Shown one piece after another: positions 1 through 8,917 of a DNA stretch of 64,000 nt. The DNA is from Colwellia sp. (GTDB taxonomy: Bacteria > Pseudomonadota > Gammaproteobacteria > Enterobacterales > Alteromonadaceae): NCBI GenBank assembly GCA_013215655.1, contig JABSOX010000017.1, positions 1-64,000 of the forward strand. Reading direction: 5' to 3'. Made by a program: the position numbers and the translations under genes. The stretch's first letter is position 1; each line of letters begins with the position of its first letter. The notes under the pieces were generated by a model, which saw only the letters and a list, made by a program, of their open reading frames with translations, did no database searches and had not been told where the DNA came from.

Positions 1-2007
1 AGTCCATGAAAGAAACGACAAACCTTGATTACTTATTTGCTCACACCATAGCTGCGCTATTTGCTGAGCAGATAACTCCGCACTGATTGATTTTTCGATG
101 ATCACCAGTTCATTTAACTTTGTTTGCTCAAGTGCAACAATACGATCTTTTTTATGATCAAAAGCCAATTTTGTTGATTGATTAAATTGAATAACTTGCC
201 ATTTTAGTAAGGTATTTATGTCTACAGCTGCTGCCAGCCTAATTTGTAATTTGTCTCTATAATTATTGTAATGATTGCCTTTAAAACTCCCCAATTGAGC
301 CGCGACCAAATACTCTTCATTTAGCAAAGCATCTTCTAATTCAAGACTTATCCCTTTACCTTGAGTTGTTTGGTATTCGCCAGCTTGTCCTCGAAATTTA
401 GCAATACGCTCAGGAAATGCTAATGCTAATAACTCGCCACTATGTTCAATCGGTAACTTGTCATGCAGCTTACAACCTAATCGTCGAGCAAGTTGCTGGG
501 CTTGCTCAAAAATTCGTTTATTAGTGCCATGATGCACATTATTTTTACTAAGCAAGGCGGCAAGACGATGTCGAATATCACAGTCAAAACGCGCCCTTTC
601 ACCACGAAAAATATCTCTTTCTTCTAACAAAGCCGTTAATAAACAAGCCAAAGCCAGTAATTTTTTTACACGATGATTTTTTTCAATAATGCCAGCACTT
701 ATAATCATGTGAGCAAAACGTGGATGGCAAGGCAACTCAGCAACCTGTTGACCATGTGATGTTAACCGTTTGTTGTTATCAACAATTAAAAGTGCCTGTA
801 ATTCTTGCCAAGCCAATAACTCTTTACGCTCAATGGGTAATTCAATTAACGGTAATTCATTTAGTTGTCTTACTCCCCAACGAGCCGACTCAATTAATAA
901 TGGTAATAAATCGGCTTGCTGAATTTCACTAATGTTACTTTCATTGCGACGTTCAAAATCTTCTTTAGTATATAACCGTAAACAACGCCCGGGCATTAGC
1001 CTTCCGGCACGACCAGCACGTTGAATAGCTGATGCCTTTGATATTGCTTGCTGTTGTAATTTATTAGTCATCACTTGTGGATCGTAAAGTGCTACTTTTT
1101 CTAAACCACAATCGATGACCAAATTAATACCTTCAATAGTTAAACTTGTTTCAGCAATGTTAGTCGCTAATACCAGTTTATTGATGCCCTTTTCAGCTGG
1201 AGCTATTGCCTTTTGTTGATCAGCAATTGATAACTCGCCATATAGAGGACTTAACAACATATTATCAGGTAAATCAGTACTTAAATTTTCAACCAAATAA
1301 CGAATATCAGCAACGCCCGGTAAAAAAACGAGAATAGAGCCTTGATGTTCATGACTTTGCTGTCTTATGGTTTTTAACGCATGTTCCCGCCACCGATAAG
1401 GAGTAAACGTTGTATTTTGTTTTAGCGATAAAAAGGGGACATATTCAATTTCAACAGGATAACTACGACCTTCACTATGCAAAGTAACCGCATCAGGTAT
1501 TTTTTTAAGCAAGGATTTAATGGAGAGTGTTGCCGACATCAATAATATCTTTAAGTCTTCCCTAAGCCCTTGTTGAACATCTCGCGCTAAAGCAAAGGCT
1601 AAATCACCATGTAATGAGCGCTCATGAAATTCATCAAAGACAATTAACCCGCAATCGTTAAGTTCAGAGTCGTTTTGAATAATTTGTGTCAATATCCCTT
1701 CAGTGATCACTTCAAGGCGGGTACTTTTAGATACCTTCGTTTCATTTCTTAGTCTATATCCTACTGTTTCACCAACATTTTCATTTAATTGTTGCGCAAG
1801 AAAACAGGCAATGTTTTTTGCCGCAAGACGACGAGGTTGTAGTAGGTATATTTTTTTCTGATGTAGTGATGCTAACGTTAATAACCACAAAGGTAATCGA
1901 GTCGATTTACCTGCTCCGGGTGGCGCAGTTAATATTAACGTTTGATGAGTATTTAGTGCATCAATTAGTGAACGTTTAATTTCGTCTATGGGTAATGAGG
2001 TTGGCAT
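1..2007 (-). CDS. hrpB: ATP-dependent helicase HrpB, 3' end beyond window
   Basis: DEAH-box RNA/DNA helicase of the HrpA/HrpB family. The N-terminus translated from 2007 carries a Walker A motif (PPGAGKST, about residues 29-36). A DEAH-variant box reading DEFHER lies near 1620-1645 (about residue 122). The frame stays open to base 1, giving 669 codons; HrpB proteins are about 810-820 residues, so about 150 C-terminal residues lie outside. I chose ATG 2007 because MPTSLPIDEI directly precedes the helicase core; no strong ribosome-binding site is visible. It is divergent from the thioesterase gene at 2192. Confidence 0.9.
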   Translation of the reverse strand, partial: MPTSLPIDEIKRSLIDALNTHQTLILTAPPGAGKSTRLPLWLLTLASLHQKKIYLLQPRRLAAKNIACFLAQQLNENVGETVGYRLRNETKVSKSTRLEVITEGILTQIIQNDSELNDCGLIVFDEFHERSLHGDLAFALARDVQQGLREDLKILLMSATLSIKSLLKKIPDAVTLHSEGRSYPVEIEYVPFLSLKQNTTFTPYRWREHALKTIRQQSHEHQGSILVFLPGVADIRYLVENLSTDLPDNMLLSPLYGELSIADQQKAIAPAEKGINKLVLATNIAETSLTIEGINLVIDCGLEKVALYDPQVMTNKLQQQAISKASAIQRAGRAGRLMPGRCLRLYTKEDFERRNESNISEIQQADLLPLLIESARWGVRQLNELPLIELPIERKELLAWQELQALLIVDNNKRLTSHGQQVAELPCHPRFAHMIISAGIIEKNHRVKKLLALACLLTALLEERDIFRGERARFDCDIRHRLAALLSKNNVHHGTNKRIFEQAQQLARRLGCKLHDKLPIEHSGELLALAFPERIAKFRGQAGEYQTTQGKGISLELEDALLNEEYLVAAQLGSFKGNHYNNYRDKLQIRLAAAVDINTLLKWQVIQFNQSTKLAFDHKKDRIVALEQTKLNELVIIEKSISAELSAQQIAQLWCEQISNQGLSFLSWT

Positions 2008-2191
2008 CAAATAAAAGTATTTTGTAAAACAGTTCGCTATAGGATAACTGTGTGCCACTTATTAATCTCGATATATTATAAAAAATTCTACTAAGTTATT
2101 GATATTGTCTATAGTTATAGCAGTTCGCATTTTAATGTTTATTCATCAATTGAATGCTTAATAAATATAATAATTAGGAAATGAGGCCTTT

Positions 2192-2671
2192 ATGCGTGCA
2201 GATAATATTGTTAACTTTCAGTTTCTTGCAGAACCAACCGATGTAAACTTTGGTGGCAAAGTTCATGGCGGGATGGTGATGAAATGGATAGATCAAGCGT
2301 CATATGCCTGCGCAGCGCAATGGAGTAAACGATACTGTGTTACCGTTTCGGCTAATGGTATTCGTTTTATCCGTCCAATACTTGTTGGGCAAATGGTCAA
2401 AGTAAGCGCTCGAATTATTCACACCGGCAAAACTAGCATGCACATCTACGTTGTTGTACGCTCTGGAGATCCTAAAGAAAGAAAAACAGTGGTTACCAAC
2501 CGTTGTTTTATCACCTTTATGGCCATTGATGAGAGCGGTTACCCCATAAAAGTTGAAGATTATGTTCCACAAACTGATGAAGATAGAATGCTTGAGCAAG
2601 TTGCTATGCATGCCAAAGATTTTGCTAAGCAACTAGATTGTGATTTTGAAGAAAAATTGGGTTGGAAATAG
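2192..2671 (+). CDS. acyl-CoA thioesterase, hotdog fold (YciA/ACOT type)
   Basis: Predicted cytoplasmic acyl-CoA hydrolase, 159 aa. The N-terminal half holds the hotdog signature: a short strand ending NFGGKVHGG (about 19-27), then the long helix MKWIDQASY, matching the FGG...MD segment of YciA/BFIT-type thioesterases. D/N residues before the FGG and the helix Asp are the likely catalytic positions. The start follows an AGGAAATGAGG-like ribosome-binding site. It stands alone between hrpB (divergent) and thpR (56 bp downstream). Substrate chain length cannot be read from sequence. Confidence 0.82.
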   Translation: MRADNIVNFQFLAEPTDVNFGGKVHGGMVMKWIDQASYACAAQWSKRYCVTVSANGIRFIRPILVGQMVKVSARIIHTGKTSMHIYVVVRSGDPKERKTVVTNRCFITFMAIDESGYPIKVEDYVPQTDEDRMLEQVAMHAKDFAKQLDCDFEEKLGWK

Positions 2672-2726
2672 CAAGCACGCTACACTCATATAACTTCCAC
2701 ATAATAATCGTATATTATAAGAGAAA

Positions 2727-3251
2727 ATGTCTAGATTATTTATCGCTTTAGATATTTCAGATAACGATCAAAAGGCTATTGCCGATTGGCGAACAGCTCA
2801 CCTTAATTTCACCTTTAAGGAAATTCCTGCGCAAAATTTTCATATCACTTTAGCCTTCATCGGTAACATTGATAAAACAACTCAAACTAATCTGCAAACC
2901 TTAATATCAACCTCAATTAAAAAATTTGCTCATAGTGGCACAATCGAATTAAATTTAGACCACTGTGGGCACTTTAAAAAACCAAAAGTTTATTATATTG
3001 CCAATTCGAAAATACCCTCAAGACTTCAAACATTAGCAACCGAATTAAAAGAGCATATTTTATCGCTTGGTATTTATCAAGATGATCGCCCTTACCTGCC
3101 TCATATATCTATATTTCGCAAAGCTACTTATCAACCACATCAAATTGAATATCCATCAATTAAAATCAAAATAACCAGCGTAAGCTTAGTTCAATCATCT
3201 TCGACAGATCATGGCGTATCTTATACTCCAACTAGAACGTGGCAGCTATAA
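2727..3251 (+). CDS. thpR: RNA 2',3'-cyclic phosphodiesterase (2H family)
   Basis: Member of the 2H phosphoesterase family (formerly 2'-5' RNA ligase LigT), 174 aa, the usual length. It starts MSRLFIALDI, typical for the family, and carries both catalytic H-x-T/S-x motifs: HITL (about residue 40) and HISI (about residue 128). These open 2',3'-cyclic phosphates on RNA ends. It is probably cytoplasmic. A second, divergent 2H protein is encoded in the integron array at 36946-37650. Confidence 0.88.
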   Translation: MSRLFIALDISDNDQKAIADWRTAHLNFTFKEIPAQNFHITLAFIGNIDKTTQTNLQTLISTSIKKFAHSGTIELNLDHCGHFKKPKVYYIANSKIPSRLQTLATELKEHILSLGIYQDDRPYLPHISIFRKATYQPHQIEYPSIKIKITSVSLVQSSSTDHGVSYTPTRTWQL

Positions 3252-3388
3252 ACTTAAAAGTTTAGTAACTCCTAACTATTTGATTAAAAATGACATTTAA
3301 AACTGGCAACTTCTCAAAAATATGCTTACTTGGCAAACATCAAAAATATTGCTATCAATAGACTCTCGAAATTATTTGGTTATAAAAA

Positions 3389-3802
3389 ATGAAACTTGTC
3401 TGCCATGGACATTACGAAATCACCATTAAAGATAATATGCTAGTAGTCGAAATGCATGGTCATTTTGAAGATGATGTTGCACAACAATATATACAAGATA
3501 TGTATCAAGTTTGTGAGCAACTTAAAAATCGAATTTGGGGCTCGCTGGTTACTTATAACGGTAGTGCGCTATTTTCACCTAAAGCAGAAGAAGCACTTAT
3601 TGAAATCACTAAATTTCGTGTTCAACATGGCATGATCGCTAACGCATCAATAATAATTGACAGTGTCAACGCAGATATTCAACAAATGCAATTACAAAGA
3701 ATTTATCAGGCAAGCCGAGTTACCTCACATGTTTTTAGCGATAAAAACAGCGCAAAACAATGGCTTGCTGGCTTTATAAAACAAGAATGCCTACAAACGT
3801 AA
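3389..3802 (+). CDS. conserved hypothetical, possible SpoIIAA/STAS-like fold
   Basis: A 137 aa soluble protein with no recognised catalytic motif. Alternating strands and helices (an EITIKDNMLVVEMHGHF strand pair, a helical VAQQYIQDMYQVCEQL segment, then IIIDS before a final helix) resemble SpoIIAA-like/STAS small domains found in marine Alteromonadales. That fold is inferred by eye. It is convergent with pepB, separated by a shared hairpin. Function unknown. Confidence 0.7.
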   Translation: MKLVCHGHYEITIKDNMLVVEMHGHFEDDVAQQYIQDMYQVCEQLKNRIWGSLVTYNGSALFSPKAEEALIEITKFRVQHGMIANASIIIDSVNADIQQMQLQRIYQASRVTSHVFSDKNSAKQWLAGFIKQECLQT

Positions 3803-3811
3803 GCATTCTAT

Positions 3812-3845
3812 TAGAGCTAAATAAATGAACTATTTAATTAGCTCT
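3812..3845. terminator. bidirectional hairpin between convergent genes
   Basis: AGAGCTAA and TTAGCTCT form an 8-bp inverted repeat flanking an AT-rich loop. It sits between the stop at 3802 and the C-terminal end of pepB, overlapping the pepB stop codon. It may end both transcripts, although the flanking T tracts are weak. Confidence 0.45.
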
Positions 3846-5119
3846 GCAATGGTTGCAATACTTAAACCTGTTGCACCCGTTGCCCACAAGCTATTTGCAC
3901 TGCCATGATAAGCAGCCGCTAAATCAAAATGTAACCAGCCCTTACCGTCGTTATCAACAAAGCGCGATAAGAACCCAGCAGCATTACTTGCACCACCCGC
4001 GCCACCACCTTTTTGTGTTGTACTATTAGCGGTATCAGCAAAAGCAGACGGACAATTGTCTTTATGCCAAGACTCTAAGGGCAGTTGATATAAAGGTTCA
4101 TTCACTTTTTCTGCACACTTTTTGGCTTGTATACTTATCTCTTCATCAAGAGAAAACAACGCGGTGTAATTTGCTCCTGTAGCCATAACTGCAGCACCTG
4201 TTAATGTTGCCGCATCGATAATTAAAGGCGAACCTGTTGCTGACGCCGCCATTAGACCATCCGCTAATACTAAACGACCTTCTGCATCAGTATTGGCTAC
4301 TTCTACGGTGACACCATTTTTATAGGTTAAAATATCACCCAACTTATAAGCATCGTTATTTATCATATTTTCTGCACAACATAAAAACAGTTTAATACGC
4401 TTATCTAAACCATTTTTTATCGCCAACGCTAGTGCCCCAGCAACCACTGCCGCACCACCCATATCGCATTTCATATCAAACATGCCGGCATTGCTTTTAA
4501 TGCTGTAACCACCACTATCAAAAGTAATGCCTTTACCCACTAAACTCGCTGCTACCGGAGCATTGTCATCTCCTGTAGGGTTATAATCAACTTCAAGTAA
4601 ACAAGGTTTATGGATGCTGCCTTTACCGACGTTGTAGATACCAATCCAGCCTTGTTTTAATAAATCATCACCGGTAATAATTGTCGATGAAACATAAGCT
4701 GGAGCCAGCGCTGATAAATAGTCAGCGGTAGTTTCTGCTAATTTTATAGGATATAGCTGAGCAGGCGTTTGATTGGTCAAATCACGACTCCATGCATAAA
4801 CAGCTAATTTATTGTTTAAGGCATTAACCGTTTGCTCATCACCAGTAAATTCAACATTGCTAAGTTTACCAACACAGGTAAAACCTAAAGCAAATAACCA
4901 TTGTGTTTTTTCATCCCATAGCTCGCCAATAAGACGCACATGTTTAACGCCGAGCTTTTCAATACTGCGGGCAGATTTTTGTATTTTTCGTAAAACTTGT
5001 TGTTCGTCTTTTTCAAGACATAGATGAATATCGTCATCAACAAATTGCAGCATATTTTCTGATTGCCACCCCGAAGTAGATGAGCTGTTTTTTAATAATA
5101 TATTGGTCACTTGTGTCAT
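3830..5119 (-). CDS. pepB: leucyl aminopeptidase family M17, peptidase B
   Basis: Cytosolic metallo-aminopeptidase, 429 aa, the length of E. coli PepB (427) and shorter than PepA (about 500). The C-terminal catalytic domain shows GKGITFDSGG, the metal-site segment DMKCDMGGAA and the M17 signature NTDAEGRL. It removes N-terminal residues from peptides using two divalent metals. The N-terminal domain is the short PepB type. The start ATG 5119 has a plausible AGAGAA upstream. It is monocistronic, with a 287-bp AT-rich upstream region shared with the cupin gene. Confidence 0.88.
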   Translation of the reverse strand: MTQVTNILLKNSSSTSGWQSENMLQFVDDDIHLCLEKDEQQVLRKIQKSARSIEKLGVKHVRLIGELWDEKTQWLFALGFTCVGKLSNVEFTGDEQTVNALNNKLAVYAWSRDLTNQTPAQLYPIKLAETTADYLSALAPAYVSSTIITGDDLLKQGWIGIYNVGKGSIHKPCLLEVDYNPTGDDNAPVAASLVGKGITFDSGGYSIKSNAGMFDMKCDMGGAAVVAGALALAIKNGLDKRIKLFLCCAENMINNDAYKLGDILTYKNGVTVEVANTDAEGRLVLADGLMAASATGSPLIIDAATLTGAAVMATGANYTALFSLDEEISIQAKKCAEKVNEPLYQLPLESWHKDNCPSAFADTANSTTQKGGGAGGASNAAGFLSRFVDNDGKGWLHFDLAAAYHGSANSLWATGATGLSIATIAELIK

Positions 5120-5406
5120 AACGTTCTCTTATTATTGAATGGGTGCATTTTGTTTATGTCGGCAGTTTACACTAGCCGTGTAAATTATGTGATAAGTGAA
5201 TGACACGTTGTCCATTGGTTAAACGTGACATATCTCTACTGAAGTTGAACTACAAATTCCCTATTGATTCTATTACAAATAATTATAATCACGTTATTAT
5301 TATACATATTATTAATATGTAAGCTTTTATAGAAAATGTTTTGTGCTTCCTACAATTTTAATATTATGGGATATTAGCGAAAATAGAATAAAACTGTAGG
5401 TATAAA

Positions 5407-5760
5407 ATGGAAAACCAAAACATCCCCTTTCAAACAATTGATTGGTCAAACATTCCAAAAACCGAACATTTGGGCACTACAGGTATCGCCTATTGGCAAA
5501 CGATGCAATTTAACGGTTTGCGATTAAGATATGTTGAATATTCTAAAAATTATGAGGCGGATCATTGGTGTGAAAAAGGTCATATCGTTTATTGCATAAA
5601 AGGTGAAGTCATCAATGAATTAAAAGATGGTACTCGCTCAGCATTAAGTGAAGGTATGTCATATATAGTTTCAGACGAGCTTAGCTCACATAAGTCACTT
5701 ACTAAAAACGGTGTACAATTGCTAATTATTGATGGGGACTTCCTCAAATTTAAAGCATAA
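5407..5760 (+). CDS. DHCW-motif cupin fold protein
   Basis: Small single-domain cupin of 117 aa. The metal-site strand contains ADHWCEKGHIVYCIKG, the His/Cys/Trp cluster after which DHCW cupins are named, followed by a second strand pair with an SxGMSYIVSDELSSHKS segment supplying another likely metal His. Substrate unknown. It is followed after 34 bp by a small membrane protein, perhaps as a two-gene unit. Confidence 0.78.
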   Translation: MENQNIPFQTIDWSNIPKTEHLGTTGIAYWQTMQFNGLRLRYVEYSKNYEADHWCEKGHIVYCIKGEVINELKDGTRSALSEGMSYIVSDELSSHKSLTKNGVQLLIIDGDFLKFKA

Positions 5761-5794
5761 TAATCTCAACAACTAATGAAAATTAAAAGTATCT

Positions 5795-6214
5795 ATGCCA
5801 AATATTAGTCAGGAAGAGCGTGACCTAAAAGCTCCAGTTTGGGACATGAGCCAAGAGCGTGTTTTTGTATTCACACTTGTGAATCAACGTCTTCAGTTTC
5901 TCATTTTATTTTGCTCAATCGTTGTAGCAGGAGCGATCAATACACAATCACAAGAAGGTATGCAATTTATTCTAATTTTAGGTGCAATCATTTCATGGCT
6001 ATTTGGTGCCGTTATTGTACGAACACAAACCCGACTTACCACCGTGCTTAACATAATAGAGCAAGACCCTACACACCCATACACATTAGTTACATTACAA
6101 ACAAAGCAGAAATATCGGATTCAGCCATTAGTGAGTTATATAATTCCAGCTATTTGTTCTATTACATTGACAATAGGTGGCATTCTTTCAGTTTTTAGCA
6201 TACTAACCGTCTAA
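5795..6214 (+). CDS. small integral membrane protein, unknown
   Basis: 139 aa with three predicted membrane segments: about 33-50 (LQFLILFCSIVVAGAI), 57-75 (FILILGAIISWLFGAVIV) and 112-135 near the C-terminus. The charged N-terminus (SQEERDLKAPVWDMSQER) should lie in the cytoplasm. I do not recognise the family. It lies directly downstream of the cupin gene and upstream of a possible leader ORF and sfsA. Confidence 0.65.
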   Translation: MPNISQEERDLKAPVWDMSQERVFVFTLVNQRLQFLILFCSIVVAGAINTQSQEGMQFILILGAIISWLFGAVIVRTQTRLTTVLNIIEQDPTHPYTLVTLQTKQKYRIQPLVSYIIPAICSITLTIGGILSVFSILTV

Positions 6215-6223
6215 GGGCGCGTT

Positions 6224-6349
6224 ATGAAGAGAGTCACATTCACTTTGGTATCCATAACCTTAATAGGTCAGATAAATAAAGAAATTAGAGATCTCACCAG
6301 CCTTAATATAAGATTAAACAACTCATCGATACCAAACTCTAAAAAATGA
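6224..6349 (+). CDS. possible 41-aa small ORF overlapping sfsA start
   Basis: ATG at 6224 opens a 41-codon frame (N-terminus [15 protein letters not shown], polar C-terminus) whose TGA overlaps the sfsA ATG as ATGA. This arrangement fits translational coupling. The hydrophobic first 15 residues could be a short membrane or leader segment. The ribosome-binding site is weak and the ORF is short, so it may be fortuitous. Confidence 0.3.
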   Translation: MKRVTFTLVSITLIGQINKEIRDLTSLNIRLNNSSIPNSKK

Positions 6350-7062
6350 AAATTGAATTACAAAAAGCCACACTGATAAAACGTTATAAACGCTTTTTAG
6401 CTGATGTCAAACTCCCCGATAACCAAGAAATCACTATGCACTGCGCCAATACTGGCGCAATGACAGGCTGTGCAGTACCCGGTGATACGATATGGTACAG
6501 CACATCAGATAACGCTAAGCGCAAGTATCCTAATAGCTGGGAGCTAACCTATACCCAAGCGCACCATTTTATTTGTATTAATACACTGCGTGCCAATCAA
6601 TTAGTAGAAGAGGCTTTAAATAAAGATATTATCGAAGAATTAAGCGGTTTTAAAACATTACAACGTGAAGTTAAATATGGCAGTGAAAACAGTCGTATAG
6701 ATTTTTTATTAAAATACGAGAACCAAGCGGATACCTATGTAGAAGTAAAGTCAGTGACGCTTTTAGATAACAATAAAGGTTTCTTTCCCGATGCGGTAAC
6801 TACTCGAGGCCAAAAACATTTACGCGAATTAATCGAAATGGTTCAACTAGGCCACCGTGCAGTACTTTGTTTTGCTGTATTACACACCGGAATAAACAGT
6901 GTACAAGCAGCAATACATATCGACCCTAAGTATGCAGAACTATTAAACGAAGCACATAAAAAAGGTGTGGAAGTTTTTTCTTATAAAGTTGACGTTTCAT
7001 GCGAAAATTCAACTTTTGAACTTAAGTTATCAAATTCAATTCCAGTAGTTTTTGACCATTAA
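6346..7062 (+). CDS. sfsA: DNA/RNA nuclease family protein SfsA
   Basis: Sugar fermentation stimulation protein, 238 aa, normal family length. It has the conserved beginning with [11 protein letters not shown] and a PD-(D/E)XK-like core: RIDFLL followed by YVEVKSVTL (the D...ExK pair), then [16 protein letters not shown]. SfsA proteins bind nucleic acid; the nuclease role is inferred from that core. In many gammaproteobacteria sfsA precedes dksA, as here. The ATG overlaps the stop of a small upstream ORF. Confidence 0.9.
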   Translation: MKIELQKATLIKRYKRFLADVKLPDNQEITMHCANTGAMTGCAVPGDTIWYSTSDNAKRKYPNSWELTYTQAHHFICINTLRANQLVEEALNKDIIEELSGFKTLQREVKYGSENSRIDFLLKYENQADTYVEVKSVTLLDNNKGFFPDAVTTRGQKHLRELIEMVQLGHRAVLCFAVLHTGINSVQAAIHIDPKYAELLNEAHKKGVEVFSYKVDVSCENSTFELKLSNSIPVVFDH

Positions 7063-7357
7063 AAAGTAAATAACAACAAGAAATCATTGACGAACCCTAG
7101 GTAAACTTGCTAAAAATGCTTGCGTAAAAACTTAGATATGAATATTTAAAAATTAATTTACACTTAACAGTTTGATTTAAATTAATTTAATATTATTTTC
7201 CCTTCATACCTTGATTTTTATATACTGGATCACCATATAGTTCTGATATTTTAGATCTATTAATATTGGCAATTGCAACCAGGTTGCTTCGATTATATTG
7301 AACTTCTTGTTCAACATAGTCACCAACTTAAGATCATGTAGCATTAGGAGAATTGGC

Positions 7358-7804
7358 ATGCCAAAAAATACAAATAAATCATTAGGACTTCTGGCATTAG
7401 CGGGCGTAGTGCCATATCAGGAGAAACCTAACGAAGAATTCATGAACGCTGATCAACGAGAGCATTTTAAAAAGATCCTCGATGCTTGGCGTCTTCAACT
7501 TCGTGAAGAAGTTGACCGTACTGTTTCACATATGCAAGACGAAGCTGCAAACTTTCCAGACCCTGTCGATCGTGCTGCTCAAGAAGAAGAGTTTAGTCTT
7601 GAATTACGTACTCGAGATCGTGAACGCAAACTTATCAAGAAAATCGAGAAAACTTTACAATTGATTGAAGAAGACGAATTTGGCTTCTGTAAATCATGTG
7701 ACATCGAAATTGGTATCCGTCGTTTAGAAGCGCGACCTACTGCTGATCTTTGTATTGAATGTAAAACGTTACAAGAGATTAAAGAACGCCAAATGGCGGG
7801 TTAA
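7358..7804 (+). CDS. dksA: RNA polymerase-binding transcription factor DksA
   Basis: 148-aa DksA that acts with ppGpp in the RNA polymerase secondary channel. The coiled-coil tip carries the acidic pair D68 and D71 in [10 protein letters not shown], and the zinc finger is Cys111, Cys114, Cys132, Cys135. I start it at ATG 7358, preceded by AGGAG at the right spacing, rather than the in-frame ATG 60 bp upstream. This gives the standard N-terminus and a length close to E. coli's 151. gluQ follows 40 bp later. Confidence 0.96.
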   Translation: MPKNTNKSLGLLALAGVVPYQEKPNEEFMNADQREHFKKILDAWRLQLREEVDRTVSHMQDEAANFPDPVDRAAQEEEFSLELRTRDRERKLIKKIEKTLQLIEEDEFGFCKSCDIEIGIRRLEARPTADLCIECKTLQEIKERQMAG

Positions 7805-7844
7805 TTAACTCTGTACGGTCAATAAAAGTCACATAATTAAAGTT

Positions 7845-8756
7845 ATGTCGATAACATTACCGCTTATTCAGCGACCACTTATTTCATATCGTGGTCGCTT
7901 TGCTCCCTCTCCTTCCGGTTTACTTCATTTTGGCTCTTTAGTTACGGCATTAGCCAGTTATCTTGACGCAAAACATCAAAATGGCACTTGGTTAGTACGC
8001 ATTGAAGATATTGATCCACCAAGAGAACAACGAGGCGCAACGCACTATATTCTCAAAACCCTTGAAGCTTATGGCATGTATTGGGACGAAGATATACTCT
8101 ATCAAAGTCAACAAACAGAACTATACAACGATGTGCTAGGTTATTTAGCAGAGCAAAAACTAAGTTATCGCTGTAACTGTACTCGTGCTGATATAAAATC
8201 CTTAGGTGGTATTTATCAAGGTCACTGTAAAGACTTAGCGATAACGGATAAGAACAGCTCGATAAGATTACTCAATTCAACCGAAATTTATCAATATACC
8301 GATATTATTCAGGGTAATGTCAAATGCGATAAAGCACTAGCTGCTGAAGATTTTACACTTTTCAGAAAAGATGGTTTGTTTGCTTACCAATTAGCCGTTG
8401 TTGTTGATGATATTTATCAAGGTATCAGTCATATTATACGAGGTTGTGATTTATTGGAGCCAACAGCAAGGCAACTGAGTTTTTTTGATACCACTGGCTG
8501 TCAACCTCCACAATATGGTCATGTACCTTTAGTCGTTACCCCACAGGGCTATAAACTGAGTAAACAAAATAAAGCTTCCGCCATTGATACCAAAAAACCT
8601 CAAAAAACACTTCTACAAGCACTTAACTTTCTCGGTCAATCACCACCAAAAGAGTTAATTTCATCTTCAGTAGACTATATTATGCAGTGGGCGATAAAGC
8701 ATTGGTCTACCGATAAAGTCGCTAGAAAAAATCAAATAATGTTAACTAACCGTTAA
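7845..8756 (+). CDS. gluQ: glutamyl-Q tRNA(Asp) synthetase
   Basis: Truncated GluRS paralogue that attaches Glu to queuosine at the wobble position of tRNA-Asp. Class I signatures are a HIGH variant HFGS (28-31, within FAPSPSGLLHFGS) and a KMSKS variant KLSKQ (about 243). The zinc site has Cys-x-Cys (YRCNC) and a later Tyr...Cys. It lacks the anticodon-binding domain, as expected at 303 aa. It sits directly after dksA, the classic arrangement. Confidence 0.93.
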   Translation: MSITLPLIQRPLISYRGRFAPSPSGLLHFGSLVTALASYLDAKHQNGTWLVRIEDIDPPREQRGATHYILKTLEAYGMYWDEDILYQSQQTELYNDVLGYLAEQKLSYRCNCTRADIKSLGGIYQGHCKDLAITDKNSSIRLLNSTEIYQYTDIIQGNVKCDKALAAEDFTLFRKDGLFAYQLAVVVDDIYQGISHIIRGCDLLEPTARQLSFFDTTGCQPPQYGHVPLVVTPQGYKLSKQNKASAIDTKKPQKTLLQALNFLGQSPPKELISSSVDYIMQWAIKHWSTDKVARKNQIMLTNR

Positions 8757-8905
8757 AAGTGCTCTTTATACTGGATACCACGGGAGTTTTCGTTCTCTTT
8801 TTCACCACGGTGTTATATTATACGCTCGTAAATTCAACTGAAGTTATTAGAACATCATAAATGGTCTAATATTACCGGTGTTATTGAATATTAAAATTCC
8901 ATCTT

Positions 8906-8917
8906 GAGGCCTGCATT
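8906..8917 (+). promoter_or_regulatory. ribosome-binding site and AUU start of pcnB
   Basis: GAGG at 8906-8909, five bases, then ATT at 8915. The first canonical start, GTG 8927, is 17 bases from this site and would cut off residues that match the E. coli PcnB N-terminus. AUU start codons are screened by IF3 and keep expression low; pcnB of E. coli is a known example. Confidence 0.72.

Noticed and set aside
720-932. 70-codon plus-strand ORF
   Set aside because: Lies entirely inside hrpB on the other strand and has no ribosome-binding site; a shadow frame.
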